This document shows, in pieces, positions 23,725 to 32,118 of a stretch of 51,705 nucleotides of DNA. The position numbers were made by a program, and so were the translations under genes. Under the pieces are notes generated by a model, which made no database searches, was not told the origin of the DNA, and was given only the letters and a program-made list of their open reading frames with translations. The DNA is from Acidobacteria bacterium RIFCSPLOWO2_02_FULL_61_28. GTDB taxonomy: Bacteria; Acidobacteriota; Terriglobia; 2-12-FULL-54-10. Within the stretch, counting starts at the first letter, position 1; each line of letters starts with the position of its first letter. Location of the stretch: the NCBI GenBank assembly GCA_001767035.1, contig MEKR01000095.1:1-51705 (forward strand), written 5' to 3'.

Positions 23725-24498
23725 GTGGAGTGGAAAAATATCAGGCTGGAAGGAGACGGGTCGCTGTGGACGCTCACCATCCATCGTCCCGCGGTGCGCA
23801 ACGCGCTCGATACGCCGACCGTGAAGGAGATGAACGAGGCGCTCGATACCCTGGATGTGTCGCAGCCCGGCGTGCTGATTCTCACCGGCTCCGGGGACAA
23901 GGCGTTCGTTTCGGGCGCCGACATCGCGGACCTGCGCGGCCGGAACAAAAAGCAGGCCCTGGAGGGGATCAACCCCATCCTGTTTACGCGGGTCGAGAAT
24001 TTTGCCTGGCCGGTCATCGCCGCCGTCAATGGGTACGCGCTCGGCGGGGGCTGCGAACTGGCGCTCGCCTGTGACATCCGCGTCGCCAGCGAGAACGCGC
24101 GCTTCGGGCTGCCGGAGGCGAACCTGGGAATCATCCCGGCGGGGGGCGGCACGCAACGCTTGCCGCGCTTGATCGGCCTGTCTCGCGCCAAAGAGTGGAT
24201 ACTGACCGGCGATCTCTATGACGCGCAGGAGGCGCTGCGAATCGGCTTGGTCAGCCGCGTGGTCCCGCTCGAGAAGCTGATGGAAACAGCCCAGGAAATC
24301 GCCCGCAAGATTCTGGCGCGCGCGCCGCTCGCCATCCGCTTAGCCAAGCTCGCTCTGAATGCGTCCTCCCGCGTGCCGCTCGACAGCGGCATCCAACTCG
24401 AGATGCTCATCCAGAGCATCCTCTATGAGTCCAAAGACAAGTACGAAGGCATGACCGCCTTCCTAGAAAAACGCAAAGCGAAGTTTACGGGGGAGTGA
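23725..24498 (+). CDS. Enoyl-CoA hydratase/isomerase family protein
   Basis: 257-residue crotonase-fold enzyme. The oxyanion-hole motifs 'DKAFVSGADIADL' and 'NGYALGGGCELALACDIRVAS', and catalytic Glu in 'FGLPEANLGIIPAGGGTQRL', are present. Start GTG at 23725 is preferred because AGAGGAG lies about 8 nt upstream; the ORF-track start at 23692 directly abuts the previous stop and adds 11 residues. It is co-directional with the hydroxyacyl-CoA dehydrogenase. Both catalytic Glu-type residues suggest a true hydratase. Confidence 0.92.
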   Translation: MEWKNIRLEGDGSLWTLTIHRPAVRNALDTPTVKEMNEALDTLDVSQPGVLILTGSGDKAFVSGADIADLRGRNKKQALEGINPILFTRVENFAWPVIAAVNGYALGGGCELALACDIRVASENARFGLPEANLGIIPAGGGTQRLPRLIGLSRAKEWILTGDLYDAQEALRIGLVSRVVPLEKLMETAQEIARKILARAPLAIRLAKLALNASSRVPLDSGIQLEMLIQSILYESKDKYEGMTAFLEKRKAKFTGE

Positions 24499-24581
24499 TC
24501 CGCACAAGCCCCGCCTCGCTGCCCTTTCGGGTTGTGTGCGCTCTCCCGAAATGCGGAGTCGCGGCTCTGATCCTAACTCTC

Positions 24582-24911
24582 CTACTTGGTCTTCGGAGGA
24601 CGGTAGCTGGAGGTGGCCGCTTTTTTCATGGCTGCCAGGCCGTCGTCGGGACTCATCAGCACGGTGGTCTGGGCCGCCTTGACGGCGCCGCCCGCTGCAA
24701 TGGCGATCGCCATCGCCGCGGCGCTGACGTTGTCGGGCATCTCGACGATCAAGACCACGTCGTATTTGCCGAAGCTGAAATAGGCGCCGCGAATCTTCCC
24801 GCCGAGCTTTTCAATCGCCGGCCGGACGGCATCTATGCGGTTCTGGGGTTTCTCGACCAACGTGGACCAGGCTTCCGACGTGTAGGCTCCTTGGTAAAGG
24901 TAGAGAGGCAT
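24582..24911 (-). CDS. GYD domain protein
   Basis: 109-residue GYD family protein: 'LYLYQGAYTSEAWSTLVEKPQNR', 'GGKIRGAYFSFGKYDVVLIVEMPDN' (the GYD-like core, here G-K-Y-D) and 'MAIAIAAGGAVKAAQTTVLMSPDD'. It is a dimeric alpha/beta barrel-like fold of unknown function. AGGAG precedes the ATG at 24911; the ORF-track start at 25022 is an upstream extension. It has a converging neighbour (enoyl-CoA hydratase). Confidence 0.86.
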   Translation of the reverse strand: MPLYLYQGAYTSEAWSTLVEKPQNRIDAVRPAIEKLGGKIRGAYFSFGKYDVVLIVEMPDNVSAAAMAIAIAAGGAVKAAQTTVLMSPDDGLAAMKKAATSSYRPPKTK

Positions 24912-25298
24912 TGCGATTCTCCTTTCACTGTTTCGCAACAACAACGAGCAGGTGAAAAAGCTACGCCGGCCTCGGCCGATTGTCAAACACTTTTCCATAC
25001 ACGCCGGCTTCGACAGGCCCAAGACACGCGAACCAGTTGCAAATTTTCTGTCAGTCGAATGAGGTAGAATTGGCGCGGAAATATCTAGACCATTTTCACA
25101 GTTGGCATATAGTGATGTTGCGTCAGGGCATGGCTTCAGCCATGCCGAAAATGTCTGGCCAACCGGCCGGCTTTAGCCGCTGAGGGTCAGTCCTCAGGGG
25201 CTGAAGCCCCTCTCCTCTTGGGTGGCTCGTTCCGGCACGACTAAAGTCGTGCCCTGACGAAAGCACTCTACAGGAAGCCTGAAAATGGTCTATTGGTA
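24912..25298. other. Intergenic region containing a nested palindromic element
   Basis: About 387 nt without a gene. It contains the 207-nt element at 25086-25292 plus short spacers. No RNA gene was recognised. Confidence 0.6.
25086..25292. mobile_element. MITE-like nested palindrome element
   Basis: Terminal inverted repeats TAGACCATTTTCA (25086-25098) and its complement (25280-25292) enclose three palindromes: GGCATGGCTTCAGCCATGCC, GGGGCTGAAGCCCC and GGCACGACTAAAGTCGTGCC. Near the inner borders lies GCGTCAGGGCA / TGCCCTGACG. It is about 207 nt, noncoding, and ends 7 nt from the leuD stop codon. Related in style to the family D elements near 44.0 and 48.4 kb. Confidence 0.65.
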
Positions 25299-25913
25299 CT
25301 AAATCTTCACACTCGTTTGAACGGTTGCCGGGTGGGCTGACTCATAGGCCCGGACGCGCGGCTCCTGCTTGAGGATGTAACCAAGCTGATCTACCCCTGC
25401 CAGCAAGCACTGTTTGGAGAAGTTATCTATGGGGAAGTTGACCGCATGGCCGTTGGGCAGAGTGAGGGTTTGCGAAGCCAGATCAATGGTAACGGAGGCA
25501 TCCGGGTCGCGCTCGACCAGGCGGAACAGCTCCGCGTGAGCGTCAGGCGGGACGACTACCGGCAACAAACCGTTTTTCAATGAGTTGCCCCAAAAAATGT
25601 CGGCGAAGGAGGTGCTGATAATGGCCCGAAATCCGAACGCCAGTAACGCCCAGGGGGCGTGCTCGCGGGAGCTGCCGGAGCCAAAGTTCCTGCCCCCCAG
25701 AAGAATCTGCGCGCCCTTCGCTCGCGGCTGGTTCAGGATGAAGTCCGGCCGCGGAGTGCCGTCGGAGTCAAAGCGCCAATCACGGAACAGGTATTGTTCC
25801 ATGTTGGCCTTGTCGGTGACCTTCAGGAAGCGCGCCGGAACGATGATGTCGGTGTCCACGTTGTCCATAGGCAGCGGGACCATACGGCTGGTGATTTTGG
25901 TGAACGGTTCCAT
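25299..25913 (-). CDS. leuD: 3-isopropylmalate dehydratase small subunit
   Basis: 204-residue LeuD, the small subunit that isomerises 2- to 3-isopropylmalate with LeuC in leucine synthesis. 'VDTDIIVPARFLKVTDK' and 'GGRNFGSGSSREHAPWALLAFG' are diagnostic, as is 'FADIFWGNSLKNGLLPV'. The ATG at 25913 is the family start (MEPFTKITSRMVPLPMDNVD); the ORF-track start at 26123 runs through repeat B. No Shine-Dalgarno is visible; the repeat occupies the leader. It lies 103 nt after leuC. Confidence 0.95.
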   Translation of the reverse strand: MEPFTKITSRMVPLPMDNVDTDIIVPARFLKVTDKANMEQYLFRDWRFDSDGTPRPDFILNQPRAKGAQILLGGRNFGSGSSREHAPWALLAFGFRAIISTSFADIFWGNSLKNGLLPVVVPPDAHAELFRLVERDPDASVTIDLASQTLTLPNGHAVNFPIDNFSKQCLLAGVDQLGYILKQEPRVRAYESAHPATVQTSVKI

Positions 25914-25922
25914 GTTTTTGAA

Positions 25923-26002
25923 GCCACGGAGGCACAGAGAACACAGAGTCTTGTAGATTCTTCTTTTTAGAACTTTCTCTGTGCCTCTGTGTCTCTGTGG
26001 CC
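25923..26002. repeat. Repeat family B copy 2, inside leuC-leuD spacer
   Basis: 'gccacggaggcacagagaac' and 'tctctgtgcctctgtgtctc' form an inverted repeat with an AT-rich loop. The transcript between leuC and leuD could fold into a long hairpin that may stabilise or attenuate. Confidence 0.7.
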
Positions 26003-26016
26003 GATTCCCTTTCTTC

Positions 26017-27441
26017 TCACAGCAATGTTCGCACGTCGGTGATGCAGCCGTGGATCGCCGTAGCCGCGGCCGTGAGGGGGCTGGCGAGGAACGTGCGCCC
26101 GCCTTTGCCCTGGCGGCCTTCAAAGTTGCGGTTGCTGGTCGAGACGGAGTACTGACCGGGCTTCAGCTCGTCGCCGTTCATGGCGATGCACATGCTGCAT
26201 CCCGGCTCGCGCCATTCACATCCGGCGGCGCGGAAGATTTCGTGCAAGCCTTCCTGCTCGGCCTGCCGCTTCACCTGCTGCGAGCCGGCCACCACCAGAA
26301 CCCGCGCTTTGGGGCTGACCTTGCGGCCTTTCAGGATTCCGGCGGCGGCGCGCAGGTCCGAAAGCCGGGAATTGGTGCAACTGCCGATGAAGACCACGTC
26401 CACGGGATGGCCCAGGAGCGGCTTGCCCGGCTCCAGCGCCATGTATTCGAGCGCATGGGCCAGCGTCTTGCGGCTGGTCTCATCCGTCAGCGAATCGGGG
26501 CGCGGAATCGTTGCCGTGATCGCCATCCCCATGCCGGGATTGGTTCCGTAAGTAATCATCGGCTCCAGGCGCGAGGCGTCCAGCGTGACGGTCTTGTCGT
26601 AGCGCGCGCCGTTGTCGGTCGGGAGGCTCTTCCACTCCTGCAGCGCCGCATCCCAGGCCGCCCCTTTTGGGACAAAGGGCCGCCCGGCCATGTACTGGAA
26701 AGTCGTGTCGTCAGGAGCGATCAGCCCGGCCTTCGCGCCGCCCTCGATGGACATGTTGCAGACAGTCATGCGCTCATCCATGGAGAGCGAGCGGATGGCG
26801 CTGCCGGTATATTCGAGTACGCAACCGACACCGCCGCCCACGCCGATCTGCGCGATCAGGGCCAGAATGATGTCTTTGGCCGTCACGCCCGTGCGGAGTT
26901 GGCCCTCGACCCGGACTTCAAACGTCTGCGGCTTGCGCTGGAGCAGGCATTGCGTGGCGAGCACGTGCTCGACCTCGGTGGTGCCGATGCCGAAGGCCAG
27001 CGCGCCGAAAGCCCCGTGTGTAGCTGTATGGCTGTCGCCGCAGACAATCGTCATGCCGGGCTGCGTCGCCCCAAGTTCCGGGCCGATGACGTGGACGATG
27101 CCCTGGTACGGACTGTCCAATCCGAAGAGCGGGAGGCCGAACTCGCGGCAGTTGATCCCGAGCTGCGCGACCTGCTTGGCCGCCAGTGGATCGGCGAACG
27201 GCAGGGAGCGGTCGTGGGTCGGGACGCTGTGGTCCGTTGTGGCCAGCGTGCGCGACGGCTGGCGAACCCCCAGCTTCTTCTCCCGAAGCGCCTGGAATGC
27301 CTGCGGGGAAGTCACTTCATGGACCAGGTGGAGGTCAATATAGAGCACCGCCGGACAGTCTGGCTCCTCCACGACCACGTGCCGGTCCCAAATCTTTTCA
27401 ATAAGAGTTTGCGGTTTCTGAGAGGCCATTGTTCCCGCCAT
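26017..27441 (-). CDS. leuC: 3-isopropylmalate dehydratase large subunit
   Basis: 474-residue aconitase-family large subunit. The [4Fe-4S] cysteines lie in '[20 protein letters not shown]' and '[18 protein letters not shown]'. '[34 protein letters not shown]' and '[19 protein letters not shown]' are family landmarks. The start at 27441 has AGGAC upstream; a second ATG lies 12 nt later. It partners LeuD downstream. -10-like TACAAT at 27468-27473 lies 26 nt before the ATG. Confidence 0.95.
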   Translation of the reverse strand: MAGTMASQKPQTLIEKIWDRHVVVEEPDCPAVLYIDLHLVHEVTSPQAFQALREKKLGVRQPSRTLATTDHSVPTHDRSLPFADPLAAKQVAQLGINCREFGLPLFGLDSPYQGIVHVIGPELGATQPGMTIVCGDSHTATHGAFGALAFGIGTTEVEHVLATQCLLQRKPQTFEVRVEGQLRTGVTAKDIILALIAQIGVGGGVGCVLEYTGSAIRSLSMDERMTVCNMSIEGGAKAGLIAPDDTTFQYMAGRPFVPKGAAWDAALQEWKSLPTDNGARYDKTVTLDASRLEPMITYGTNPGMGMAITATIPRPDSLTDETSRKTLAHALEYMALEPGKPLLGHPVDVVFIGSCTNSRLSDLRAAAGILKGRKVSPKARVLVVAGSQQVKRQAEQEGLHEIFRAAGCEWREPGCSMCIAMNGDELKPGQYSVSTSNRNFEGRQGKGGRTFLASPLTAAATAIHGCITDVRTLL

Positions 27442-27536
27442 GAGTCCTGTTTTTCCGTTCCTCTTCTATTGTAGCTCTCTGCGGCCCCCGCGGGCCAATG
27501 GAACACAGCCGGATAGGCCGCCGTGGGACATCCATC

Positions 27537-27584
27537 GAGAACTCGGGCGAGCACTCGGGCGAACACTCGGGCGAGCACTCGATC
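27537..27584. repeat. Four tandem 12-bp repeats (GAGCACTCGGGC)
   Basis: GAGAACTCGGGC, GAGCACTCGGGC, GAACACTCGGGC and GAGCACTCGATC lie directly head to tail. The array abuts the stop codon of the Nramp-like gene. 12 nt preserves frame, but no gene reads through it. Confidence 0.75.
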
Positions 27585-29082
27585 AGCCGCTCCACAGGCT
27601 GCGGAGCGAGAGGGTGACGAAGGACCCGTAGAAGAGCGCCATCCCCACCAGGGCCGCGCGCCGCCACAGGGGCGGCCGCACGTGTTGCGGCAGCAGCCGC
27701 GTGTTGATGTAGAGCAGGTGCAGCGACGCCACGATGAAGACGAGGCCCGCGACGTTCGCCCCCAGTTTCAGCAGGACGATCGGCTGAGCCAGGCGCAGCG
27801 CCACGATGCCCCACAGGACGGCGGTGGCCAGCACACCGTAGTACACCCGGCGCACGTCGCCACCGCGCCAGGCGCGCACGTGGCGGCTGCCGGTCCAGAG
27901 GATGTCCGTAATGGCGCGCACCATCGCCTCGAGGTTGTCGAGCTGCGTCTTGAAAAGGATCCACGCCCCGAGGAATGCAATGACCCCGGCGAGCAGGGCA
28001 CCCGACTTTCTCCCGACGCTCGACGCCAGCGCGGCGCTGATGCCGAGACCCTGGATGTCACTCCCCCGCGGGATGAACGTCACGTAGAGCAGTGCTGGGA
28101 GCACCATGCCGAGAAGGGCTCCCGTGAAGAATACTCCCCACTGATCTGCCCGGACGACGCGCCACCACCCACTCCACCGGCGCATAGCCTCGGCGTCAGG
28201 CGCGAAGATGAAGCCGCTGTGGGCGAGGTTCACTTTGTGACCGCCGATCGCGGCGGGGATGTAGCCCGCCCGCTCTCCCATGCCGTAGCCCTTGTCTCGC
28301 GCCCAGTTCGACAAGGTGAGGTTGACGACGCCGCCGGACCCGGAGTACGCCACCAAGGCCCCCAGCAAGAAGAAGTCGGTGCCCGATGGAAAGAGGTTGA
28401 AGGTTCCCTGCGCCACGTCAAAGCCCGCAAGCCCGGCCGCGGCCGCCGCCCAGGTTCCCGCCGGCACGAAGAGCACGGCCAAGGCGAGAAAGCCTCCCAG
28501 GATGACAACGACGAGGACCCAGTTGAGCAGTTCGAGTGTGCGCTCGATGCGCCGCCCCACCAAGAGCACTGCCGTACACGCCAGGAAGGTCACCACGCCG
28601 ATGTAGTAGATCGCTGCGGCATCCAGGGGCCCCGGGAGTCGCCGTTCGGACAGGAAGAAGATTGCCCCCGCCGCGGTGGCGGCAAACGCGGGCCAGCCGA
28701 CTTGCAGAAAGAAAAGGGCGGCGTACACCCACGCCCAGCCAGTCGAGGAAGGACGCGTGCGCATGAAGCCGGTGAATACCGGCTCACCCGTAGCCAGCGT
28801 GTAGCGCATCACCTCGGTGTTGAAGACGGTTTGGAGCAAGACCGCGACCGTCGTCACCCAGAGGAGCGTCAGTCCGTGCCGTACGAAGACGGCGGGGCCG
28901 AGAAGGAACTCGCCGCTCCCAATCGAGGCGCCCAGTACGATAACGCCGGGCCCGACGACGCCCAGCCAGCCTAGCCCCTTCGGGGTAGGCGGGGCAGGCA
29001 GGTCCGCCCGCGCCCACGGATCCAGCCCCGAGCGGGCTTCCAGAGCGGTTGCGGTCGTCCGGGCTACCGGCGCAACAGACAT
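27583..29082 (-). CDS. Nramp-related divalent metal transporter-like protein
   Basis: 499-residue polytopic protein with about 11 hydrophobic segments. 'LGWLGVVGPGVIVLGASIGSGEFLLGPAVF' is where Nramp has its first helix, but the DPGN metal motif is absent; instead 'GASIGSGE' is present, as in Nramp-related families of unclear substrate. 'LTLSNWARDKGYGMGERAGYI' is a conserved loop. Start at 29082 has AGAGGG upstream and is the likely start over the 29124 ORF. No metal-handling gene is adjacent. Substrate could be Mn, Fe, Mg or an organic compound. Confidence 0.75.
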   Translation of the reverse strand: MSVAPVARTTATALEARSGLDPWARADLPAPPTPKGLGWLGVVGPGVIVLGASIGSGEFLLGPAVFVRHGLTLLWVTTVAVLLQTVFNTEVMRYTLATGEPVFTGFMRTRPSSTGWAWVYAALFFLQVGWPAFAATAAGAIFFLSERRLPGPLDAAAIYYIGVVTFLACTAVLLVGRRIERTLELLNWVLVVVILGGFLALAVLFVPAGTWAAAAAGLAGFDVAQGTFNLFPSGTDFFLLGALVAYSGSGGVVNLTLSNWARDKGYGMGERAGYIPAAIGGHKVNLAHSGFIFAPDAEAMRRWSGWWRVVRADQWGVFFTGALLGMVLPALLYVTFIPRGSDIQGLGISAALASSVGRKSGALLAGVIAFLGAWILFKTQLDNLEAMVRAITDILWTGSRHVRAWRGGDVRRVYYGVLATAVLWGIVALRLAQPIVLLKLGANVAGLVFIVASLHLLYINTRLLPQHVRPPLWRRAALVGMALFYGSFVTLSLRSLWSG

Positions 29083-29183
29083 TCGGTTCCCTCTGGCATA
29101 AGTGTGTTGTTCAGCCGGAGACAAAGGGTGTGGCGGCCTATCTCTTGTTTAGGCTGACCTGGATAAACTTATACCTTTAGGCG

Positions 29184-30566
29184 TCAGGAAGCCAGGTCTT
29201 TCACTTTCGGCTCAAGATTCTCCGGCTCGTTGGGTGCCATTTCATAGACGGAGTTCTCCCCCTGGCGGGAGGCATAGAAGCGTTTGTCCTTGCGGGCGAA
29301 CAGGATGGTCTCCTCTTTGTTTCCTTCGCCGAACGTAACCTTGACGCGCAGCCAGGGCTTATCGAGGCCGTACTGGGCGAGTTGCCCGGGTTTGTCGGAG
29401 GTGAACTGCTGGATGCGCAGATTGTGAACGCTGTTCAAGAAGTCCTCTACTTTGGAGGCGTCCAGTTTCTTCTCGGGCGTTCCGGTCCGGAACCATTCTT
29501 CTCCGCGTTTATCCAGGCGCATCTCCCCTTGGGCCGACAGAAGCTCCACGCGCCGGGTATTGGTTGTTTGGAAATCGAACAGGAAGCGGTTCCGGTAGCT
29601 GTCGAGGTCCTGCTTGAGCTGATCGTAGAGGGCCTGGGTAATCGTAAAGACGACCGGCCAGACGGAGTTCTGCGCATAATAGGAAACGCCCTCCCCGCTG
29701 GCCTTGTTGCCGATCAGGAGGGTCGTCGAGCCGTCCGCCGTTTTCACCGTGAGGCGGATCTCCGGCCGGTCCAGCCCATAGCGGTTCAGCGACTTGGGGG
29801 TTTCCTCCTCGGCGGACTTCATCTGCGCCCCGCTCAGGGTGGTCACAAAGTAGTTGCTGTTGCTGAAGTCGGCCCGCACGGCCGGCTCGGCTAATTCCCA
29901 GTTGCCGCTGGCCTGCTTGGTCAGGACGATCCGGCCGGGCCGCACGGGCAGTGCCAGTTCAATCTGCTGCGCCTTGTCCATGGCAATCGGGAAGAGCCGC
30001 TTGTCGCGCAGGTCAAAGAGCGTTTTCTGCAACGCCGTCGTGTCATAGGTGCCGAGCAGGAACACGCCCGGAGCCGAATCGAGTTTCCCGAATTTGTCGG
30101 AGCCGGTCGGGTTTTCCTTCCCGATGGAGAGCGCGACCGTCTGGCCTCCCTTCAACTTGAACCGGAATGTCTTCTGCGGCTTCTCCAATCCGTACTCACT
30201 CGGTGGAAGGGGCGTGTCGCCTTCGATCGGGGTGTATTCCGAATTGGGAAGCCCTTCCAAAAAGGACTGAATCTGGGAGCCGTCGGCGGCAACCCCCGCT
30301 GGGCTTACAACCTCCCATTGGGCCGCGCTCTTGTCCTCGGGCTTGGCGCCGGGTGTGGCGGCTGCGGCCACGCGGCGAAACGCGGCGGGGGGCTGGTCCG
30401 CCGTCTCAATCGTGAATTCTTCCACCTGGTCGGGCTGAAATACAAAGAGCTTCTTCTTGGCACCTTCGCTCGAAGAAGCCGGCGCAGGCTGCTGGTTGAG
30501 ATAGTAGAAAACTCCCCCCAACGCCAGCAGGATCACGAGAGCAACGATGGTATGTGTAACCTTCAT
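29184..30566 (-). CDS. DUF4340 domain protein of gliding-type ABC operon
   Basis: 460-residue protein with an N-terminal signal anchor ('VTHTIVALVILLALGGVFYYLN', residues 3-24) and a large extracytoplasmic region of repeated DUF4340-type beta domains: 'WEVVSPAGVAADGSQIQSFL', 'YGLEKPQKTFRFKLKGGQTV' and later 'YGLDRPEIRLTVKTADGS', 'YGLDKPWLRVKVTFGEG'. The family accompanies GldA/F/G-type ABC systems. The ATG at 30566 is favoured; the upstream ORF start is in repeat C. The role is inferred from its neighbours. Confidence 0.85.
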   Translation of the reverse strand: MKVTHTIVALVILLALGGVFYYLNQQPAPASSSEGAKKKLFVFQPDQVEEFTIETADQPPAAFRRVAAAATPGAKPEDKSAAQWEVVSPAGVAADGSQIQSFLEGLPNSEYTPIEGDTPLPPSEYGLEKPQKTFRFKLKGGQTVALSIGKENPTGSDKFGKLDSAPGVFLLGTYDTTALQKTLFDLRDKRLFPIAMDKAQQIELALPVRPGRIVLTKQASGNWELAEPAVRADFSNSNYFVTTLSGAQMKSAEEETPKSLNRYGLDRPEIRLTVKTADGSTTLLIGNKASGEGVSYYAQNSVWPVVFTITQALYDQLKQDLDSYRNRFLFDFQTTNTRRVELLSAQGEMRLDKRGEEWFRTGTPEKKLDASKVEDFLNSVHNLRIQQFTSDKPGQLAQYGLDKPWLRVKVTFGEGNKEETILFARKDKRFYASRQGENSVYEMAPNEPENLEPKVKDLAS

Positions 30567-30569
30567 AGC

Positions 30570-30735
30570 GTTAAACCCAGTGACCAGTGACCAGTGACAA
30601 GAGAAATGGAAGTAGAAGTTAGAAGTCAGGAGCCAGAATCGTGCCATTGGCGGCCGGGGCGTTGTAATTCTGACTCCCGACTCCTGTCTTCTGACTTCTG
30701 CTCATCACTTGTCACTTGTCACTCGTCACTGTTTT
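30570..30735. repeat. Repeat family C nested inverted repeat, inside the gld-type operon
   Basis: Outer arms 'agtgaccagtgaccagtgac' and 'tcacttgtcacttgtcactc', inner arms 'gaagttagaagtcaggagcc' and 'tcctgtcttctgacttctgc' are inverted. It separates the GldG-like gene from the DUF4340 gene and would be transcribed as a long stem. Confidence 0.7.
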
Positions 30736-30737
30736 TC

Positions 30738-32114
30738 TTACCCCCGTCGTTTCCACCACACGCCCAGGCCGCTCACCACGACGATGGCCGGCACGGCAAT
30801 CAGGAGATAGAGAACCAGGTTCATCTGGGCCGGGGTGAGGTCCACGCGACTGTCTTGCGGGTCCTTGGGCCGGATCGAAATCAGATCCTCGTCCGACGTT
30901 AGCCACGCCACCGCGTTCAAAAACAGGTCGCGGTTGCCGTTGAAGCCGAGGATGGCATTGGCCAGAAACTCGGCGCTCCCGGCCACGATGTACCGGCCCT
31001 CCTTGGCGCCCTCGGCGGCTTCCGCCGGCTTGTACGAGCCCGCTCCGAACAAAGCCACCGGCCCTTCCTTATCCTGGCCTTTGCGGAAGCTGATCTGCTG
31101 GGAGCGCACCTGGTCGGTGGCCCAACTGTTCTTCGTGGTCCTGGCGATCGGCTGGAACGTAGCTCCGGCCATCCCTTTCGTGGACGTATCCACGGCGCTC
31201 GCAAACGGAAACAGCGTGGCGGTGTTCGACATGTCCTTGGTCACGGGATGATTTTCATATTGGACCACCAGCGGCATCAGCTCGTCGGTGCCGAACAGCC
31301 GCCCGATCCCGCTGGTGTCCACGACCAACGAATTATGGGCGTCCACGCCGAACTGCTCCAGCAGGCCGGTCAGCTTCGCCGGGGCCTGCGGGTGAACCAA
31401 GAAGAAGACTCGCCCGCCCTTCATGAGGAAGTCCTTAATCGCCGTGATCTCGGGATCGAGCAGGTCTTTCTGGGGTCCGGCGACGACCAGTAAGCTGCAA
31501 TCGTCGGGAATCTTGGGGGATTGCTCCAGCAGAGAAAGCGGCTGGACCTTGTAGTTGGTGTCTTCGAGCGCCTTCTTGGCGGCGCTGTAGCCGAGCCGCT
31601 CCTGGGATTCGACGTCCCGCTCGCCGTGGCCCGTCAGGAAATAGATCGTCTTGGGACCGCCTTTGAGCACCCGGATGATGCTGTTGGTGATTTCCTCCTC
31701 GGTGACCCCTTTGGCTTGCTCGTCGCGCTCGGCGGTCGCCACGACCACCGTGGCATAGCTCTTGATCTTATAGCGGTTGGCCTTGGAAGGCTCCCGGTCC
31801 GGGTCCACGTAGGTCACCTTGACGCGCCGGGACTGGATGGGGAACAAATCCAGACGGTCCCGCGCGCGGTCGAAATTGGCGCGGCGGTCGAAGTAAAGCA
31901 CCTCCACGTCCTTTTGCAGTTCCGACAAAATCTTGGCTGTCTGCGGCGAGAGGCTGTATTGCTTGTTGGCGGTCAAGTCAATCTGCTTGACGAACCGGTT
32001 CGCGATCAGGTTGACGACCACCACAATCGCCAGCGCGAGCAGACAATAGATGGCTGTATTCAAGCCGTATTTGGTCTGCCGGCTGGTGAGCCGGCGTTTC
32101 AATTCCATCGCCAT
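30738..32114 (-). CDS. GldG-like component of ABC-type transport/gliding system
   Basis: 458-residue protein with an N-terminal membrane helix ('YGLNTAIYCLLALAIVVVVNLIAN'), a large extracytoplasmic domain and a C-terminal helix ('NLVLYLLIAVPAIVVVSGLGVWW'). 'QIDLTANKQYSLSPQTAKIL' and 'DVEVLYFDRR' match the GldG/IFT52-type N-terminal region. 'AGSAEFLANAILGFNGNRDLFLNAVAWLTSDEDLISIRPK' is a conserved tail. It begins 4 nt after the permease stop, with GGAGGG upstream. Confidence 0.88.
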   Translation of the reverse strand: MAMELKRRLTSRQTKYGLNTAIYCLLALAIVVVVNLIANRFVKQIDLTANKQYSLSPQTAKILSELQKDVEVLYFDRRANFDRARDRLDLFPIQSRRVKVTYVDPDREPSKANRYKIKSYATVVVATAERDEQAKGVTEEEITNSIIRVLKGGPKTIYFLTGHGERDVESQERLGYSAAKKALEDTNYKVQPLSLLEQSPKIPDDCSLLVVAGPQKDLLDPEITAIKDFLMKGGRVFFLVHPQAPAKLTGLLEQFGVDAHNSLVVDTSGIGRLFGTDELMPLVVQYENHPVTKDMSNTATLFPFASAVDTSTKGMAGATFQPIARTTKNSWATDQVRSQQISFRKGQDKEGPVALFGAGSYKPAEAAEGAKEGRYIVAGSAEFLANAILGFNGNRDLFLNAVAWLTSDEDLISIRPKDPQDSRVDLTPAQMNLVLYLLIAVPAIVVVSGLGVWWKRRG

Positions 32115-32118
32115 CGTC

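Noticed and set aside
25981-27474. 497-residue plus-strand ORF
   Set aside because: Antisense to leuC; leuC carries all expected motifs.
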